DNA of 64,000 nt from Phaeobacter sp. G2 (GTDB lineage: Bacteria > Pseudomonadota > Alphaproteobacteria > Rhodobacterales > Rhodobacteraceae), in contig CP104100.1 of NCBI GenBank assembly GCA_025163595.1, positions 1,550,001 to 1,614,000 on the forward strand. Direction: 5' to 3'. The notes below the pieces were generated by a model that made no database searches, was not told the origin of the DNA, and saw nothing but the letters and a program-made list of their open reading frames with translations. Below are positions 17,215 to 26,290 of this stretch, piece by piece (the stretch's first letter is position 1; each line of letters opens with the position of its first letter). A program made the translations under genes and the position numbers.

Positions 17215-20200
17215 ATGACAAATGCTCCACGATTCATTCACCTGCGTAGCCATACGGAATATTCCCTGCTTGAAGGTGCCCTGCGCCTGAAAAAGCTGCC
17301 GGATCTGTGCAAAAAGCACGAGATGCCGGCCATCGCGGTGACCGATAGCAACAACCTGTTCTCGGCTTTGGAGTTCTCGGTCTCTGCCAGCAATGCGGGG
17401 GTGCAGCCGATCATTGGCTGTCAGGTGGATCTGCGCTTTGTCGACCCTGCTCCGGGGGAGCGGCCGCAGCCGCCGGCGCCGCTGGTGCTGCTGGCCCAGA
17501 GCGAGACCGGCTATGAGCATCTGATGAAGCTGAACTCCTGTCTCTACCTGCGCCAGGGCAGCGAACTGCCCTATGTGACGCTGGAGGAGCTGGCGACAAA
17601 CGCGGGCGATGTAATCTGCCTGAGCGGCGGACCGGATGGACCGGTGGGGCGGCTGCTGCGCCAGGGGCAGCGCCCGGCGGCAGAAGAGCTGATGCAGCGG
17701 CTCAAGGCGATTTTTGCAGATCGGCTTTATGTGGAACTGCAACGCCATCCCGGTGAAGACGGCCAGCCCGAGGCAGAAAAGCTGAGTGAGCGCGGCCATG
17801 TGGAAATGGCCTATGCCATGGACCTGCCGCTGGTGGCCACCAATGATGTCTATTTCCCCAATACAGAAATGTATGAGGCCCATGACGCGATGATCTGCAT
17901 CGCCGAGGGCGCCTATGTGGACCAATCCGAACCCCGTCGCCGCCTGACCGCGCAGCATTACTTCAAAAGCCAGGAGGAAATGGTCACGCTGTTTGCGGAC
18001 CTGCCCGAGGCCATTGAAAACACCGTTGAAATCGCCAAGCGCTGCGCCTTCAAAGCCTATCTGCGCGACCCGATCCTGCCCAAGTTTGCCGATGACGAGG
18101 TGGCTGAGTTGCGCCGCATCGCCAATGAAGGCCTGCAACAACGTCTGTCGGTGATCCCCCATGCGGTCACCGTTGAGGAATATCAGGCGCGGCTCGACTT
18201 CGAGCTTAATATCATCGAGGGCATGGGCTTCCCCGGCTACTTTCTGATCGTTGCCGATTTTATCCAATGGGCCAAGGATCACAATATCCCGGTGGGGCCG
18301 GGGCGGGGGTCTGGTGCGGGCTCTTTGGTGGCCTATGCGCTGACAATTACCGACCTGGACCCGCTGCGCTATTCGCTGCTGTTTGAGCGGTTCTTGAACC
18401 CGGAACGGGTGTCGATGCCCGACTTCGACATCGACTTTTGTATGGATCGCCGCGAAGAGGTGATCAAATACGTGCAAGAAAAATACGGCCGCGACAAGGT
18501 TGGCCAGATCATCACCTTTGGTGCGCTTTTGTCCAAGGCGGCAGTGCGTGACATGGGTCGCGTCTTGCAGATGCCCTATGGCCAGGTCGATCGCCTGTCG
18601 AAACTGATCCCTGTCGAAGGCGTCAAGCCGATGTCCATTGTGGACAGTCTGAAAGAAGAACCACGCCTGGCCGAAGAGGCCAAGAACGAACCGGTGGTAG
18701 ACCGGCTATTGAAATACGGCATGCAGGTCGAGGGGCTGTTGCGCTCGGCCGGGACCCACGCGGCGGGGGTGGTGATTGGCGACCGGCCGCTGGATGCCTT
18801 GGTGCCGCTCTACCGCGATCCGCGATCAGACATGCCTGCAACTCAGTTCAACATGAAATGGGTGGAACAAGCCGGGCTGGTGAAATTCGACTTTCTGGGC
18901 CTGAAAACCCTGACGGTTATCCAAAACGCGGTGGATCTGATCATACAGTCGGGGCGTGATCTGCACACCGCAGCCGACGGCACCCCGCTTTATGAACCGC
19001 CCGAGGGCGCGGTGAACGAGATCAACGCCATCCCGCTGGATGATGAACCCACCTACAAGCTGTATTCCTCGGCCAAGACCGTGGCGGTGTTCCAGGTGGA
19101 ATCCACCGGCATGATGGACGCGCTGAAACGGATGAAGCCAACCTGTATCGAGGACATCGTGGCGCTGGTGGCGCTCTATCGTCCCGGTCCGATGGAGAAC
19201 ATCCCCACCTATTGTGAGGTGAAAAACGGCCTCAAAAAGATCGAATCCGTGCATCCCCTGATCGACCATATCCTGGAGGAAACTCAGGGTATTATTGTTT
19301 ACCAGGAACAGGTTATGCAGATTGCCCAGGTGATGGCGGGCTATAGCCTGGGGGGCGCTGACCTGTTGCGCCGCGCCATGGGTAAAAAGATCAAGGAGGC
19401 GATGGACGCCGAACGGCCCAAATTTGAAAAGGGTGCGGGCGAAAACGGTGTGCCTGCCAAAAAAGCCTCGGAAGTTTTTGACCTTCTGGAGAAATTCGCC
19501 AACTACGGTTTCAACAAGTCCCACGCGGCGGCCTATGCGGTGGTCTCGTATCAGACCGGCTGGCTGAAGGCGAACCACCCGGTTGAATTCATGGCCGGCG
19601 TGATGAATTGTGATATCCATCTGACGGATAAGCTGGCGATCTATTTTGAAGAGGTCAAAAAGGGCCTTGGTCTGCCCTATGTGCCGCCCTGTGTGAACCG
19701 CTCGCTGGCGACGTTCAATGTGGTCAACGGCGAGCTGGTCTATGCGCTGGGCGCGCTGAAAAACGTTGGTGCCGATGTGATGCGGCTGGTGGCGGAGGCC
19801 CGCATTGAGGACGGGATTGAGCGCCCCTTTGTCAATCTGTTCGACTTTGCCCGCCGGGTGAACCTGAAAAAGATCGGCAAACGCCCGCTGGAGATGCTGG
19901 CCCGCGCCGGTGCCTTTGATCAGCTGGACCGCAACCGTCGCCGGGTCTTTGACAGCCTCGAAGGCTTGGTGAACTATTCAAACGCGATCCATGAACAGAA
20001 GAACTCCAACCAGGTGTCCCTGTTTGGGGAGGCCGGCGATGACCTGCCGGAACCGCGTCTGGCCAATACCCCCGATTGGCTGCCAGCTGAGCGATTGTCT
20101 GAAGAGTTCAAGGCCATTGGTTTTTATCTGTCTGGCCATCCGCTGGACGACTATATGCCGGCCCTGAAACGCAAGGATGTGATGACCCTGGATGAGGTCA

Positions 20201-20727
20201 TGGTCAAGGCTGCGCGCGGACCTTTCATGGCCAAAATGGCCGGGGTGGTTGCAGGGCGGCAAGAGCGCAAATCGGCCCGCGGTAATCGCTTTGCCTTTGC
20301 TCAGCTGTCGGATACCACCGGCGGCTATGAGGTAACGATCTTCTCGGATGTGCTGGAAAAGGCGCGCGAATTTCTCGAAACCGGCTCCAAGGTGGTGATC
20401 ACCGCCGAGGCCACGATGGAGAGCGACCAGCTGAAACTCCTGATGCGTTCTGCCGGGCCGGTGGACGCGGCCATTGCCGATGCCGGGCGGTCCTCGCTGC
20501 GGATCTATCTGGACGATGCGAATGCGATCACAACCGTCGCCACCGTGTTGGAAGACGCCAAATCCGCCGCCCGCAACGCCAGCCCGGGGGCGATCTACCT
20601 CTATCTACAGGACCCTGGCCTGCCCGGGGATGTGGAGATGGACCTGGGCCAGCCCTTCCCGATCAACCCGCAGATCAAAGGCGCGTTGAAATCACTGGAA
20701 GGGGTGATGGAGGTTGAGGAGATTTAG
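17215..20727 (+). CDS. dnaE: DNA polymerase III alpha subunit (replicative)
   Basis: This is the replicative polymerase of the Pol III holoenzyme, 1170 residues. It starts at the ATG at 17215 (MTNAPRFIHLRSHTEYS), so the PHP domain begins at once; ten extra in-frame codons upstream are left out. The palm contains the catalytic acids in PDFDIDFCMDRREEV, preceded by the nucleotide-contacting GPGRGSGAGSLVAY. The C-terminal part has the helix-hairpin-helix/beta-binding region (QVSLFG resembles a beta-clamp-binding motif) and an OB-fold (MAKMAGVVAGRQERKS, then VTIFSDVLEKA). A second, error-prone DnaE2 is encoded at 44251. It is monocistronic and converges on slyX. Confidence 0.95.
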   Translation: MTNAPRFIHLRSHTEYSLLEGALRLKKLPDLCKKHEMPAIAVTDSNNLFSALEFSVSASNAGVQPIIGCQVDLRFVDPAPGERPQPPAPLVLLAQSETGYEHLMKLNSCLYLRQGSELPYVTLEELATNAGDVICLSGGPDGPVGRLLRQGQRPAAEELMQRLKAIFADRLYVELQRHPGEDGQPEAEKLSERGHVEMAYAMDLPLVATNDVYFPNTEMYEAHDAMICIAEGAYVDQSEPRRRLTAQHYFKSQEEMVTLFADLPEAIENTVEIAKRCAFKAYLRDPILPKFADDEVAELRRIANEGLQQRLSVIPHAVTVEEYQARLDFELNIIEGMGFPGYFLIVADFIQWAKDHNIPVGPGRGSGAGSLVAYALTITDLDPLRYSLLFERFLNPERVSMPDFDIDFCMDRREEVIKYVQEKYGRDKVGQIITFGALLSKAAVRDMGRVLQMPYGQVDRLSKLIPVEGVKPMSIVDSLKEEPRLAEEAKNEPVVDRLLKYGMQVEGLLRSAGTHAAGVVIGDRPLDALVPLYRDPRSDMPATQFNMKWVEQAGLVKFDFLGLKTLTVIQNAVDLIIQSGRDLHTAADGTPLYEPPEGAVNEINAIPLDDEPTYKLYSSAKTVAVFQVESTGMMDALKRMKPTCIEDIVALVALYRPGPMENIPTYCEVKNGLKKIESVHPLIDHILEETQGIIVYQEQVMQIAQVMAGYSLGGADLLRRAMGKKIKEAMDAERPKFEKGAGENGVPAKKASEVFDLLEKFANYGFNKSHAAAYAVVSYQTGWLKANHPVEFMAGVMNCDIHLTDKLAIYFEEVKKGLGLPYVPPCVNRSLATFNVVNGELVYALGALKNVGADVMRLVAEARIEDGIERPFVNLFDFARRVNLKKIGKRPLEMLARAGAFDQLDRNRRRVFDSLEGLVNYSNAIHEQKNSNQVSLFGEAGDDLPEPRLANTPDWLPAERLSEEFKAIGFYLSGHPLDDYMPALKRKDVMTLDEVMVKAARGPFMAKMAGVVAGRQERKSARGNRFAFAQLSDTTGGYEVTIFSDVLEKAREFLETGSKVVITAEATMESDQLKLLMRSAGPVDAAIADAGRSSLRIYLDDANAITTVATVLEDAKSAARNASPGAIYLYLQDPGLPGDVEMDLGQPFPINPQIKGALKSLEGVMEVEEI

Positions 20728-20788
20728 GGTGCCGCCTGCGGTGCCTGCTTCACCGTCCTCCCGGCACTGGTAACCGGCTGCCGCTTTC

Positions 20789-20983
20789 CTAGTAGTGCGG
20801 TGGGCGCTCGTCGCCGAACACATGGGCGCCGCCGCTGCCCTGCTCGCGTCCAGCTTCGCGCTCCATCAGCATCCGTACCCGTTTGGACAGGCGATCAATC
20901 TCGGTTTGTTGGCTGGCGACCACGTCGCTCAGCTCTTCGACGGTGCGGGTCAGGTGGGCGATCTTTTCTTCCAAGGCTTGCAT
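20789..20983 (-). CDS. slyX: SlyX family protein
   Basis: This is a 64-residue, almost entirely coiled-coil protein with a heptad pattern (LEEKIAHLTRTVEELSDVV) and the PPHY ending characteristic of SlyX. Function is unknown. The ATG at 20983 is preceded by GGAG at a spacing of eight bases, which is better placed than for the alternative ATG four codons upstream. It converges with dnaE1, whose stop is 61 bases away. Confidence 0.85.
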   Translation of the reverse strand: MQALEEKIAHLTRTVEELSDVVASQQTEIDRLSKRVRMLMEREAGREQGSGGAHVFGDERPPHY

Positions 20984-21096
20984 GTGTTTCTCCATAGCTG
21001 CGCAACGTCATAAGCACCTTCCTCTTGCCGGTCCATGGGGAAGACGCGCAGGCTCAGCTCAAAGAGAGATGCCAATGAGCTGCAAGGGACATAACC

Positions 21097-21924
21097 ATGG
21101 CTGCAACTGAAGATGAAATGCCACCAGTAGACATCAGCCAGCGCGACGGCGTGATGACAATTGCCATCTGCCGTCCGGAAATCCGCAATGCGGTGGGGCC
21201 CGCCACAGCGCGCGCGCTTTATGCGGCCTTTCTGCGCTTTGAGGCCGAAGAAACGGCTAAGGTGGCGGTCCTGACTGGTCGGGGCGGCTACTTCTGTGCC
21301 GGCTTTGATCTCAAATCCGCAGGGGGGGGCGCATCGGATGAGTGGCTGGCCGCACTGGATATCGAGGCGGATTGGCGTGATCCCGTTGTTGATCCCCGAC
21401 CCGGTCCCATGGGGCCGTCGCGGCTGATGCTGTCAAAACCGGTGATCGCCGCCATTGAAGGTCCGGCTGTGGCGGGCGGTATGGAGCTGGCGGCCTGGTG
21501 CGATATGCGGGTCATGGCGGAGGATGCCTTTGCCGGGGTGTATTGTCGCCGCTGGGGAGTGCCGCTGATTGACGGCGGCACCGTGCGCTTGCCGCGGCTT
21601 TTGGGGCAGGGCCGCGCCAATGATCTTATCCTGACGGGCCGCACCTTGCCCGCCGAGGAGGCCCACCGGATTGGCTTTGCCGACCGGCTTGCCCCAACGG
21701 GGGAAGCCTTGGATATGGCGCAGGCCCTGGCGCAGGAGCTCACCCGGTTTCCGCAGGCCTGCATGCGGGCAGATCACCTGTCGGCGCGGTTGCCCTCGCA
21801 GGAGCTGGTGGCGGCGCTGCGGCGGGAGTGGCGGTCAGCCAAGGCCTTTTTGACAGAGGGACGCGACGGGGCGCAGCGCTTTGCCTCTGGGCTGGGGCGG
21901 TCCGGCGATTTTTCTCAGATTTGA
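21097..21924 (+). CDS. Crotonase/enoyl-CoA hydratase family protein
   Basis: The 275-residue protein has the crotonase fold. The first oxyanion-hole segment is GRGGYFCAGFDLKS (about 62-75) and the second is AIEGPAVAGGMELAAWCDMRV (two pieces, about 125-145), followed by RRWGVPLIDGGTVRLPRLLG. E133 and E153 of rat enoyl-CoA hydratase are not obviously conserved as a pair, so the reaction could be hydration, isomerisation or hydrolysis of an acyl-CoA. The start is the ATG at 21097 behind AAGGG. It is apparently a single gene between slyX and hisS. Confidence 0.85.
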   Translation: MAATEDEMPPVDISQRDGVMTIAICRPEIRNAVGPATARALYAAFLRFEAEETAKVAVLTGRGGYFCAGFDLKSAGGGASDEWLAALDIEADWRDPVVDPRPGPMGPSRLMLSKPVIAAIEGPAVAGGMELAAWCDMRVMAEDAFAGVYCRRWGVPLIDGGTVRLPRLLGQGRANDLILTGRTLPAEEAHRIGFADRLAPTGEALDMAQALAQELTRFPQACMRADHLSARLPSQELVAALRREWRSAKAFLTEGRDGAQRFASGLGRSGDFSQI

Positions 21925-22112
21925 TCTTTGTTGCCCGTACCTGGTGCGGCGCAGGGGCTGTCGCATTCCTGTCATGCTGAAAAGCTAGGCAGCGCCAGAT
22001 CGCTTGGGCTTGACCCGGTGTGGTCGAACCTGTTGCCTTGCTCACAGGCACGGCTTGGGCTAGACCGCGCGGCGAGTAAATGACCCAAACCCACCCGTGA
22101 GGAGGCCTTTTC

Positions 22113-23612
22113 ATGGCCAAGATCAAGAAACAGCCCCGTCCCAAGGCGGTAACGCCCAAGGGATTTCGTGACTATTTCGGCGAAGAGGTGACACAGCGTT
22201 CTGAAATGCTGCGTGCCATCGCGGGTGTCTATCATCATTACGGGTTCGAGGCGCTGGAGAGCGCGGCGGTGGAAACCGTCGAAGCGCTGGGCAAGTTTCT
22301 GCCCGATGTTGAACGCCCCAACGCTGGTGTTTTTGCCTGGCAGGAGGTCGATGAAAACGATCCCGACAGCAACAAGGGCGACTGGATGGCGCTGCGCTAT
22401 GACCTGACAGCGCCGCTGGCGCGGGTCTATGCCCAGCACCGTAATGATCTGCCCAGCCCCTATCGCCGCTATGCGATGGGGCCGGTCTGGCGCAATGAAA
22501 AACCCGGTCCCGGCCGCTATCGTCAGTTCTATCAGTGCGATGCCGATACCGTGGGCACGGCGTCTATGGCGGCAGATGCCGAAATCTGCATGATGCTGTC
22601 TGATACGCTGGAAACCGTCGGCATCCCGCGTGGTGACTATCTGGTACGGGTCAACAACCGCAAGGTGATGAACGGCGTGCTGGAGGTCATGGGGCTGGGC
22701 GATGACCAGCTGGCCCGCGACAACGTGCTGCGCACCATCGACAAATTTGACAAGGTGGGCGAGGCCGGCGTGCGTGAGCTGCTGACCAAGGGCCGTCTGG
22801 ATGCCTCTGGTGCCTATATTGACGGGGTTGGTCTCAGCGCCGATCAGGCAGAGCCGGTGATTGCATTCCTCACCTCCAAGGCTGATACGGCCGCCAAGAC
22901 CTTTGAGAACCTGCGCGCCGCCGTTGGTGCCTCAAAAGTGGGGGCCGAAGGCATTGGCGAGCTGGAACAGATCGGTGATCTGATGGCCGCCGGCGGCTAT
23001 GGCGCTGACCGGATTGAAATTGATCCCTCGATTGTGCGGGGCCTGGGATATTACACCGGCCCGGTCTACGAGGCCGAGCTGACCTTTGAGATCTTTGACG
23101 ACAAGGGGCGCAAACGGCAGTTTGGCTCTGTTGCCGGGGGCGGGCGCTACGATGATCTGGTGAAACGTTTCACCGGTCAGGAAGTGCCAGCAACGGGTAT
23201 GTCCATTGGCGTTGATCGCCTGCTCGCTGCGCTGCGCGAAAAGGGCCGCCTCAGTGCCACGCCCACGGGGCCTGTTGTGGTCACAGTGATGGATAAAGCC
23301 CGCATGGCGGATTATCAGGCGATGGTGGCCGAGCTGCGCAATGCTGGCATTCGTGCCGAAGTCTACCTGGGTAATCCCAAGAATTTTGGCAATCAGCTGA
23401 AATATGCGGATAAGCGTAATTCCCCCATCGCGGTAATCGAAGGCGGCGACGAAAAGGAAAATGGCGTCATTCAGATCAAGGATCTGATCCTGGGCGCCAA
23501 GATCTCTGAAAGCGCCACGCTGGAAGAGTGGAAAGAGCGTCCCAGCCAGTTTGAAGTGCCGCGCGGCGAACTGGTCGCCAAGGTGCGCGAAATTCTAGAG
23601 AGCCAGGGCTAG
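22113..23612 (+). CDS. hisS: Histidine-tRNA ligase
   Basis: HisRS charges tRNA-His with histidine. The 499-residue protein is a class II synthetase: motif 1 region near the start ([12 protein letters not shown]), motif 2 ([19 protein letters not shown]), the histidine-binding [13 protein letters not shown] and motif 3 ([12 protein letters not shown] ... [15 protein letters not shown]). A C-terminal anticodon-binding domain starts around residue 390 ([13 protein letters not shown]). It is longer than E. coli HisRS, with an insertion between motifs 2 and 3, as in the divergent alphaproteobacterial type. A good ribosome site (GAGGAGG) precedes the ATG. It is followed after three bases by hisZ, so the synthetase and the first step of histidine synthesis share a transcript. 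Confidence 0.95.
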   Translation: MAKIKKQPRPKAVTPKGFRDYFGEEVTQRSEMLRAIAGVYHHYGFEALESAAVETVEALGKFLPDVERPNAGVFAWQEVDENDPDSNKGDWMALRYDLTAPLARVYAQHRNDLPSPYRRYAMGPVWRNEKPGPGRYRQFYQCDADTVGTASMAADAEICMMLSDTLETVGIPRGDYLVRVNNRKVMNGVLEVMGLGDDQLARDNVLRTIDKFDKVGEAGVRELLTKGRLDASGAYIDGVGLSADQAEPVIAFLTSKADTAAKTFENLRAAVGASKVGAEGIGELEQIGDLMAAGGYGADRIEIDPSIVRGLGYYTGPVYEAELTFEIFDDKGRKRQFGSVAGGGRYDDLVKRFTGQEVPATGMSIGVDRLLAALREKGRLSATPTGPVVVTVMDKARMADYQAMVAELRNAGIRAEVYLGNPKNFGNQLKYADKRNSPIAVIEGGDEKENGVIQIKDLILGAKISESATLEEWKERPSQFEVPRGELVAKVREILESQG

Positions 23613-23615
23613 ACC

Positions 23616-24704
23616 ATGATGGATCGCTCAAAAACACTGGCGCGGGCCGCACGGCTGCGCATGAACTTTGAGGCCGCTGGGGCGCAGGTGGTGGAGCCAC
23701 CTCTGTTGCAGCCGGCCGGCACCCTGCTGGATCTCTATGGTGAGGACATTCGGGCCCGGGCCTATGTGACCTCGGACGCGGTGCGTGGCGAACAGATGCT
23801 GCGCCCGGATTTCACCCTGCCCGTGGTGCAGATGCATATGCGGGAGGGGGCCGAGCCCGCGCGCTATACCTATGCGGGCGAAGTGTTTCGCCGCCAGGAA
23901 CATGATCCGGATCGCGCCAGCGAATACCTACAGGTGGGCTATGAGGTGTTTGAACGCGATGACCCTGCTGCCGCCGACGCCGAGGTCTTTGCGCTGATTG
24001 CCTTGCAACTGCGTGGCTTGCCCCTGCGGGCGGCAACCGGCGATATTGGTATTCTGATGGCTGCGGTTGAGGGGTTGAACACCACGCAGATCCGTAAATC
24101 TGCCCTGATGCGCCATATCTGGCGTCCCCGGCGGTTTCGCTCTTTGCTGGACCGCTATGCCGGCCGCAGTGCGGTACCGGAAAGCCGGTTGAAACTGCTG
24201 TCCTCGGAAAGCGGGTTGACGGGTGAGACGACGGTTCTGGGCAAGCGCAGCGAAGCGGAAGTGGAGGCGCGCATTGCGCTGCTGCGGGCCGATGCTGCGG
24301 CGCCGCCCATTGCGGAAAACGAGTTGCTGGCGCTTGAGGCGCTGATGGCGGTACGCGAAACCGTACCCTTTGCCATTGAACAGATGCGCGATATCGCGGT
24401 GGACCTGCCTGCAATCAACCCGGCCCTGGATCGTCTGGACGGGCGGATTGCGGCGCTCAAGGCGCGGGGCATTGATATTGACAGTCTGGATTTTGAGGCC
24501 TCCTACGGGCGCACCTCGATGGAATATTATGACGGGTTTGTCTTTGGGTTCTATGCCGAAGTGCGGCCGGATTTGCCTCCCATTGCCAGTGGCGGGCGCT
24601 ATGATGCGCTGACGCGGCAATTGGGGAATGGCGGTGAAATCCCCGCTGTTGGGGGCGTGCTGCGCCCGGATCTGATGCTGATGCTCGAGGAGGGTCAGTC
24701 ATGA
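23616..24704 (+). CDS. hisZ: ATP phosphoribosyltransferase regulatory subunit HisZ
   Basis: HisZ (362 residues) is a HisRS paralogue without the anticodon domain. It forms an octamer with the short HisG and provides histidine feedback. The class II core is visible: a motif 2-like LRPDFTLPVVQMHM ... YTYAGEVFRRQ, and a GRTSMEYYDGFVFGFYAE segment equivalent to the histidine-binding loop. It begins with two ATGs (23616 and 23619), four bases after hisS, and overlaps hisG by four bases (ATGA, 24701-24704). The presence of hisZ matches the short HisG next to it. Confidence 0.93.
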   Translation: MMDRSKTLARAARLRMNFEAAGAQVVEPPLLQPAGTLLDLYGEDIRARAYVTSDAVRGEQMLRPDFTLPVVQMHMREGAEPARYTYAGEVFRRQEHDPDRASEYLQVGYEVFERDDPAAADAEVFALIALQLRGLPLRAATGDIGILMAAVEGLNTTQIRKSALMRHIWRPRRFRSLLDRYAGRSAVPESRLKLLSSESGLTGETTVLGKRSEAEVEARIALLRADAAAPPIAENELLALEALMAVRETVPFAIEQMRDIAVDLPAINPALDRLDGRIAALKARGIDIDSLDFEASYGRTSMEYYDGFVFGFYAEVRPDLPPIASGGRYDALTRQLGNGGEIPAVGGVLRPDLMLMLEEGQS

Positions 24705-25393
24705 GCCTGAAACTGGGTGTGCCGTCCAAGGGGCGGCTGATGGATAAGACCTTTGATTGGTTTGCCAAACGGGGCGTGACCCTGGCGCGGACCGGGTCGG
24801 AACGGGAATATGCCGGTGCCATCGAAGGGGTTGAAGGCATGGAGCTGGTGCTGCTCTCGGCGGGGGAAATCCCGCGGGAGCTGGCGGCAGGCCGCATTCA
24901 CCTGGGCGTGACCGGCACCGATCTGGTGCAGGAAAAACTGCCGCTCTGGGAGCAACAGCTTGAAGAGCTGGAGCCACTTGGCTTTGGCCATGCGGATTTG
25001 ATCTTGGCGGTGCCGCAGTGCTGGATCGATGTGGATACGCTGGATGACCTGGATGCGGTTGCGGCGGCTTTTCGCAAAACCCATGGTCACCGCCTGCGGA
25101 TTGCCACCAAATACCACCGCCTGGTGCGTGAGTTCCTCACCGAGGCCGGAGTGGCAGATTACCAGCTGGTCGACAGCCAGGGTGCCACTGAAGGCACGGT
25201 GAAGAATGAAACCGCAGAGATGGTGGCCGATATTACTTCCACCGGCGAGACCCTGCGGGCCAATCACCTCAAACTGCTGTCGGATGGTTTGGTATTGCAA
25301 AGCCAGGCGACCCTGTGGCGCAGCCGTGTGGCCTCCTATTCGGAAGCGGAACGCGTCGCGCTGAAGGCGCTGTCAGAGTTGATCCACGGCTGA
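24701..25393 (+). CDS. hisG: ATP phosphoribosyltransferase catalytic subunit, short form
   Basis: HisG catalyses the first step of histidine synthesis, joining ATP and PRPP. At 230 residues this is the short form lacking the C-terminal regulatory domain and therefore dependent on HisZ. Visible blocks are LGVPSKGRLMDKT at the start, VLLSAGEIPRELAAGRIHLGVTG in the first lobe (read as two pieces), RIATKYHRLVREF and the PRPP-binding DSQGATEGTVKNE. It ends the hisS-hisZ-hisG operon and is followed by a structured region and terminator. Confidence 0.95.
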   Translation: MSLKLGVPSKGRLMDKTFDWFAKRGVTLARTGSEREYAGAIEGVEGMELVLLSAGEIPRELAAGRIHLGVTGTDLVQEKLPLWEQQLEELEPLGFGHADLILAVPQCWIDVDTLDDLDAVAAAFRKTHGHRLRIATKYHRLVREFLTEAGVADYQLVDSQGATEGTVKNETAEMVADITSTGETLRANHLKLLSDGLVLQSQATLWRSRVASYSEAERVALKALSELIHG

Positions 25394-25467
25394 GCTGGGG
25401 GTGACCGGGGAATGACCAGGGAACGCTGAGTTAGAAGGCCAAAAGGGGGGCTCCCGCCCGTCGCCCA

Positions 25468-25528
25468 TGCACTAAAGTGCACCGGGCTCCCGTTGGGCCC
25501 GGCGCCGCGCTATCGCGCGGCGCTTTTT
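25468..25528 (+). terminator. Hairpin series ending in a strong Rho-independent terminator
   Basis: Three stems follow one another: GCAC-TAAA-GTGC (25469-25480), CCGGGC...GCCCGG (25482-25502) and GCGCCGCGC-TATC-GCGCGGCGC (25502-25523), the last followed by TTTTT (25524-25528). The final hairpin is a clear terminator for the his operon. The extra stems upstream suggest a structured 3' end or a small RNA released from it. Confidence 0.85.
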
Positions 25529-25668
25529 CGTGCTGAGACAGGTTTTGCGCAGATCGAGAGCAATGCATACCCTTGCGACCGCACGGCTAAACCCTGTTGC
25601 GCAGGGCGGTGCGGTGGTGCGTGCCGCAAAATCCGGACACCAGAGAGGCCACTGTGGCTTTCTGCCGA

Positions 25669-26100
25669 TTAGAGGACGCCGATTTCGGCCAGAGCCTGGG
25701 AGAGCTCCAGAGGCAGAGGCTCTTCTGTGCTGCGCCCTTCTGGCAGGTCGGCGGGGCTGTCTTCGGGCTTGAGGTAGCGCCAGCCCTGAAAGGGGCGCTT
25801 GGTGGCGGTCTGGGTGCGGTGAAGTTTGGCGTCAAGGATAATGGCGCAGCGGCGAATACCATCCTCGCCGATCACCTCATCCATGCGCAGGATGCGCTGG
25901 CGGCACTGGATCTGTCCCTTGATGACCCAATAGATTGATCCACCAGCAAGAATCTCTGCCTCGCGTTTGGGCCACATGCGGGTGACGTGACGCGGCAGTC
26001 CTTCGGGCAGTCGCAGCCCGGTCAAGTCCTGCCAGTCCTGCAGGTTTTCAACGCTTTCTGTGCCAACAGAGAGCTTCACCAGATTGACATAGTTATCCAC
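25669..26100 (-). CDS. DUF1489 family protein
   Basis: This 143-residue protein belongs to a family of unknown function that is widespread in Alphaproteobacteria (DUF1489). The start is taken as the GTG at 26100 (VDNYVNLVKLSVG); the frame could begin ten codons upstream, but the conserved part starts here. Recognisable blocks are NLQDWQDL, HVTRMWPKREAEIL, GSIYWVIKGQIQCRQ and KLHRTQTATKRPFQGWRYL. There is no signal peptide or membrane segment, and the high share of basic and aromatic residues could fit nucleic acid binding, which is speculation. It is divergent from nrdJ, and its start codon lies within the DnaA-box-like TTATCCACA. Confidence 0.8.
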   Translation of the reverse strand: MDNYVNLVKLSVGTESVENLQDWQDLTGLRLPEGLPRHVTRMWPKREAEILAGGSIYWVIKGQIQCRQRILRMDEVIGEDGIRRCAIILDAKLHRTQTATKRPFQGWRYLKPEDSPADLPEGRSTEEPLPLELSQALAEIGVL

Positions 26101-26101
26101 A
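26093..26101. promoter_or_regulatory. Consensus DnaA box
   Basis: TTATCCACA is a perfect match to the DnaA box consensus. It lies between the divergent DUF1489 and nrdJ genes, about 30 bases upstream of the first NrdR-like box. In E. coli, nrdAB is directly controlled by DnaA, so a similar input into nrdJ is conceivable. A single 9-mer can also occur by chance. Confidence 0.4.
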
Positions 26102-26128
26102 GCTTCCCCACAGAGTCGTCCAGAGCCC

Positions 26129-26175
26129 AACCCTTATATAGTGTTTTGAAATTTGGTGCGAGCAAGATATTGTGG
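26129..26175 (+). promoter_or_regulatory. Tandem NrdR-like boxes and nrdJ promoter
   Basis: Two 16-base sites resemble the NrdR consensus (ACACWATATATWGTGT): 26129-26144 ends in TATATAGTGT and matches 12 of 16; 26160-26175 contains CAAGATATTGTG and matches 11 of 16. They start exactly 31 bases apart, the three-turn phasing typical of NrdR box pairs. TTGAAA (26146-26151) and TATTGT (26168-26173), 16 bases apart, could be the -35 and -10, so NrdR at the second box would cover the -10. Confidence 0.65.
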
Positions 26176-26290
26176 TACACTCAGTAATTATTTCTCAACG
26201 ATCTGTGATTTCACCGTTGAGGATTTCTATCCGCCTGTAGTATCGAAGCCGCCACTCACCTCCGATCACCGACCAATAGGGAATCACTAT

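Noticed and set aside
17179..18477. 432-codon frame antisense to dnaE1
   Set aside because: Shadow of the dnaE1 coding frame; composition rich in His and Gln without family motifs.
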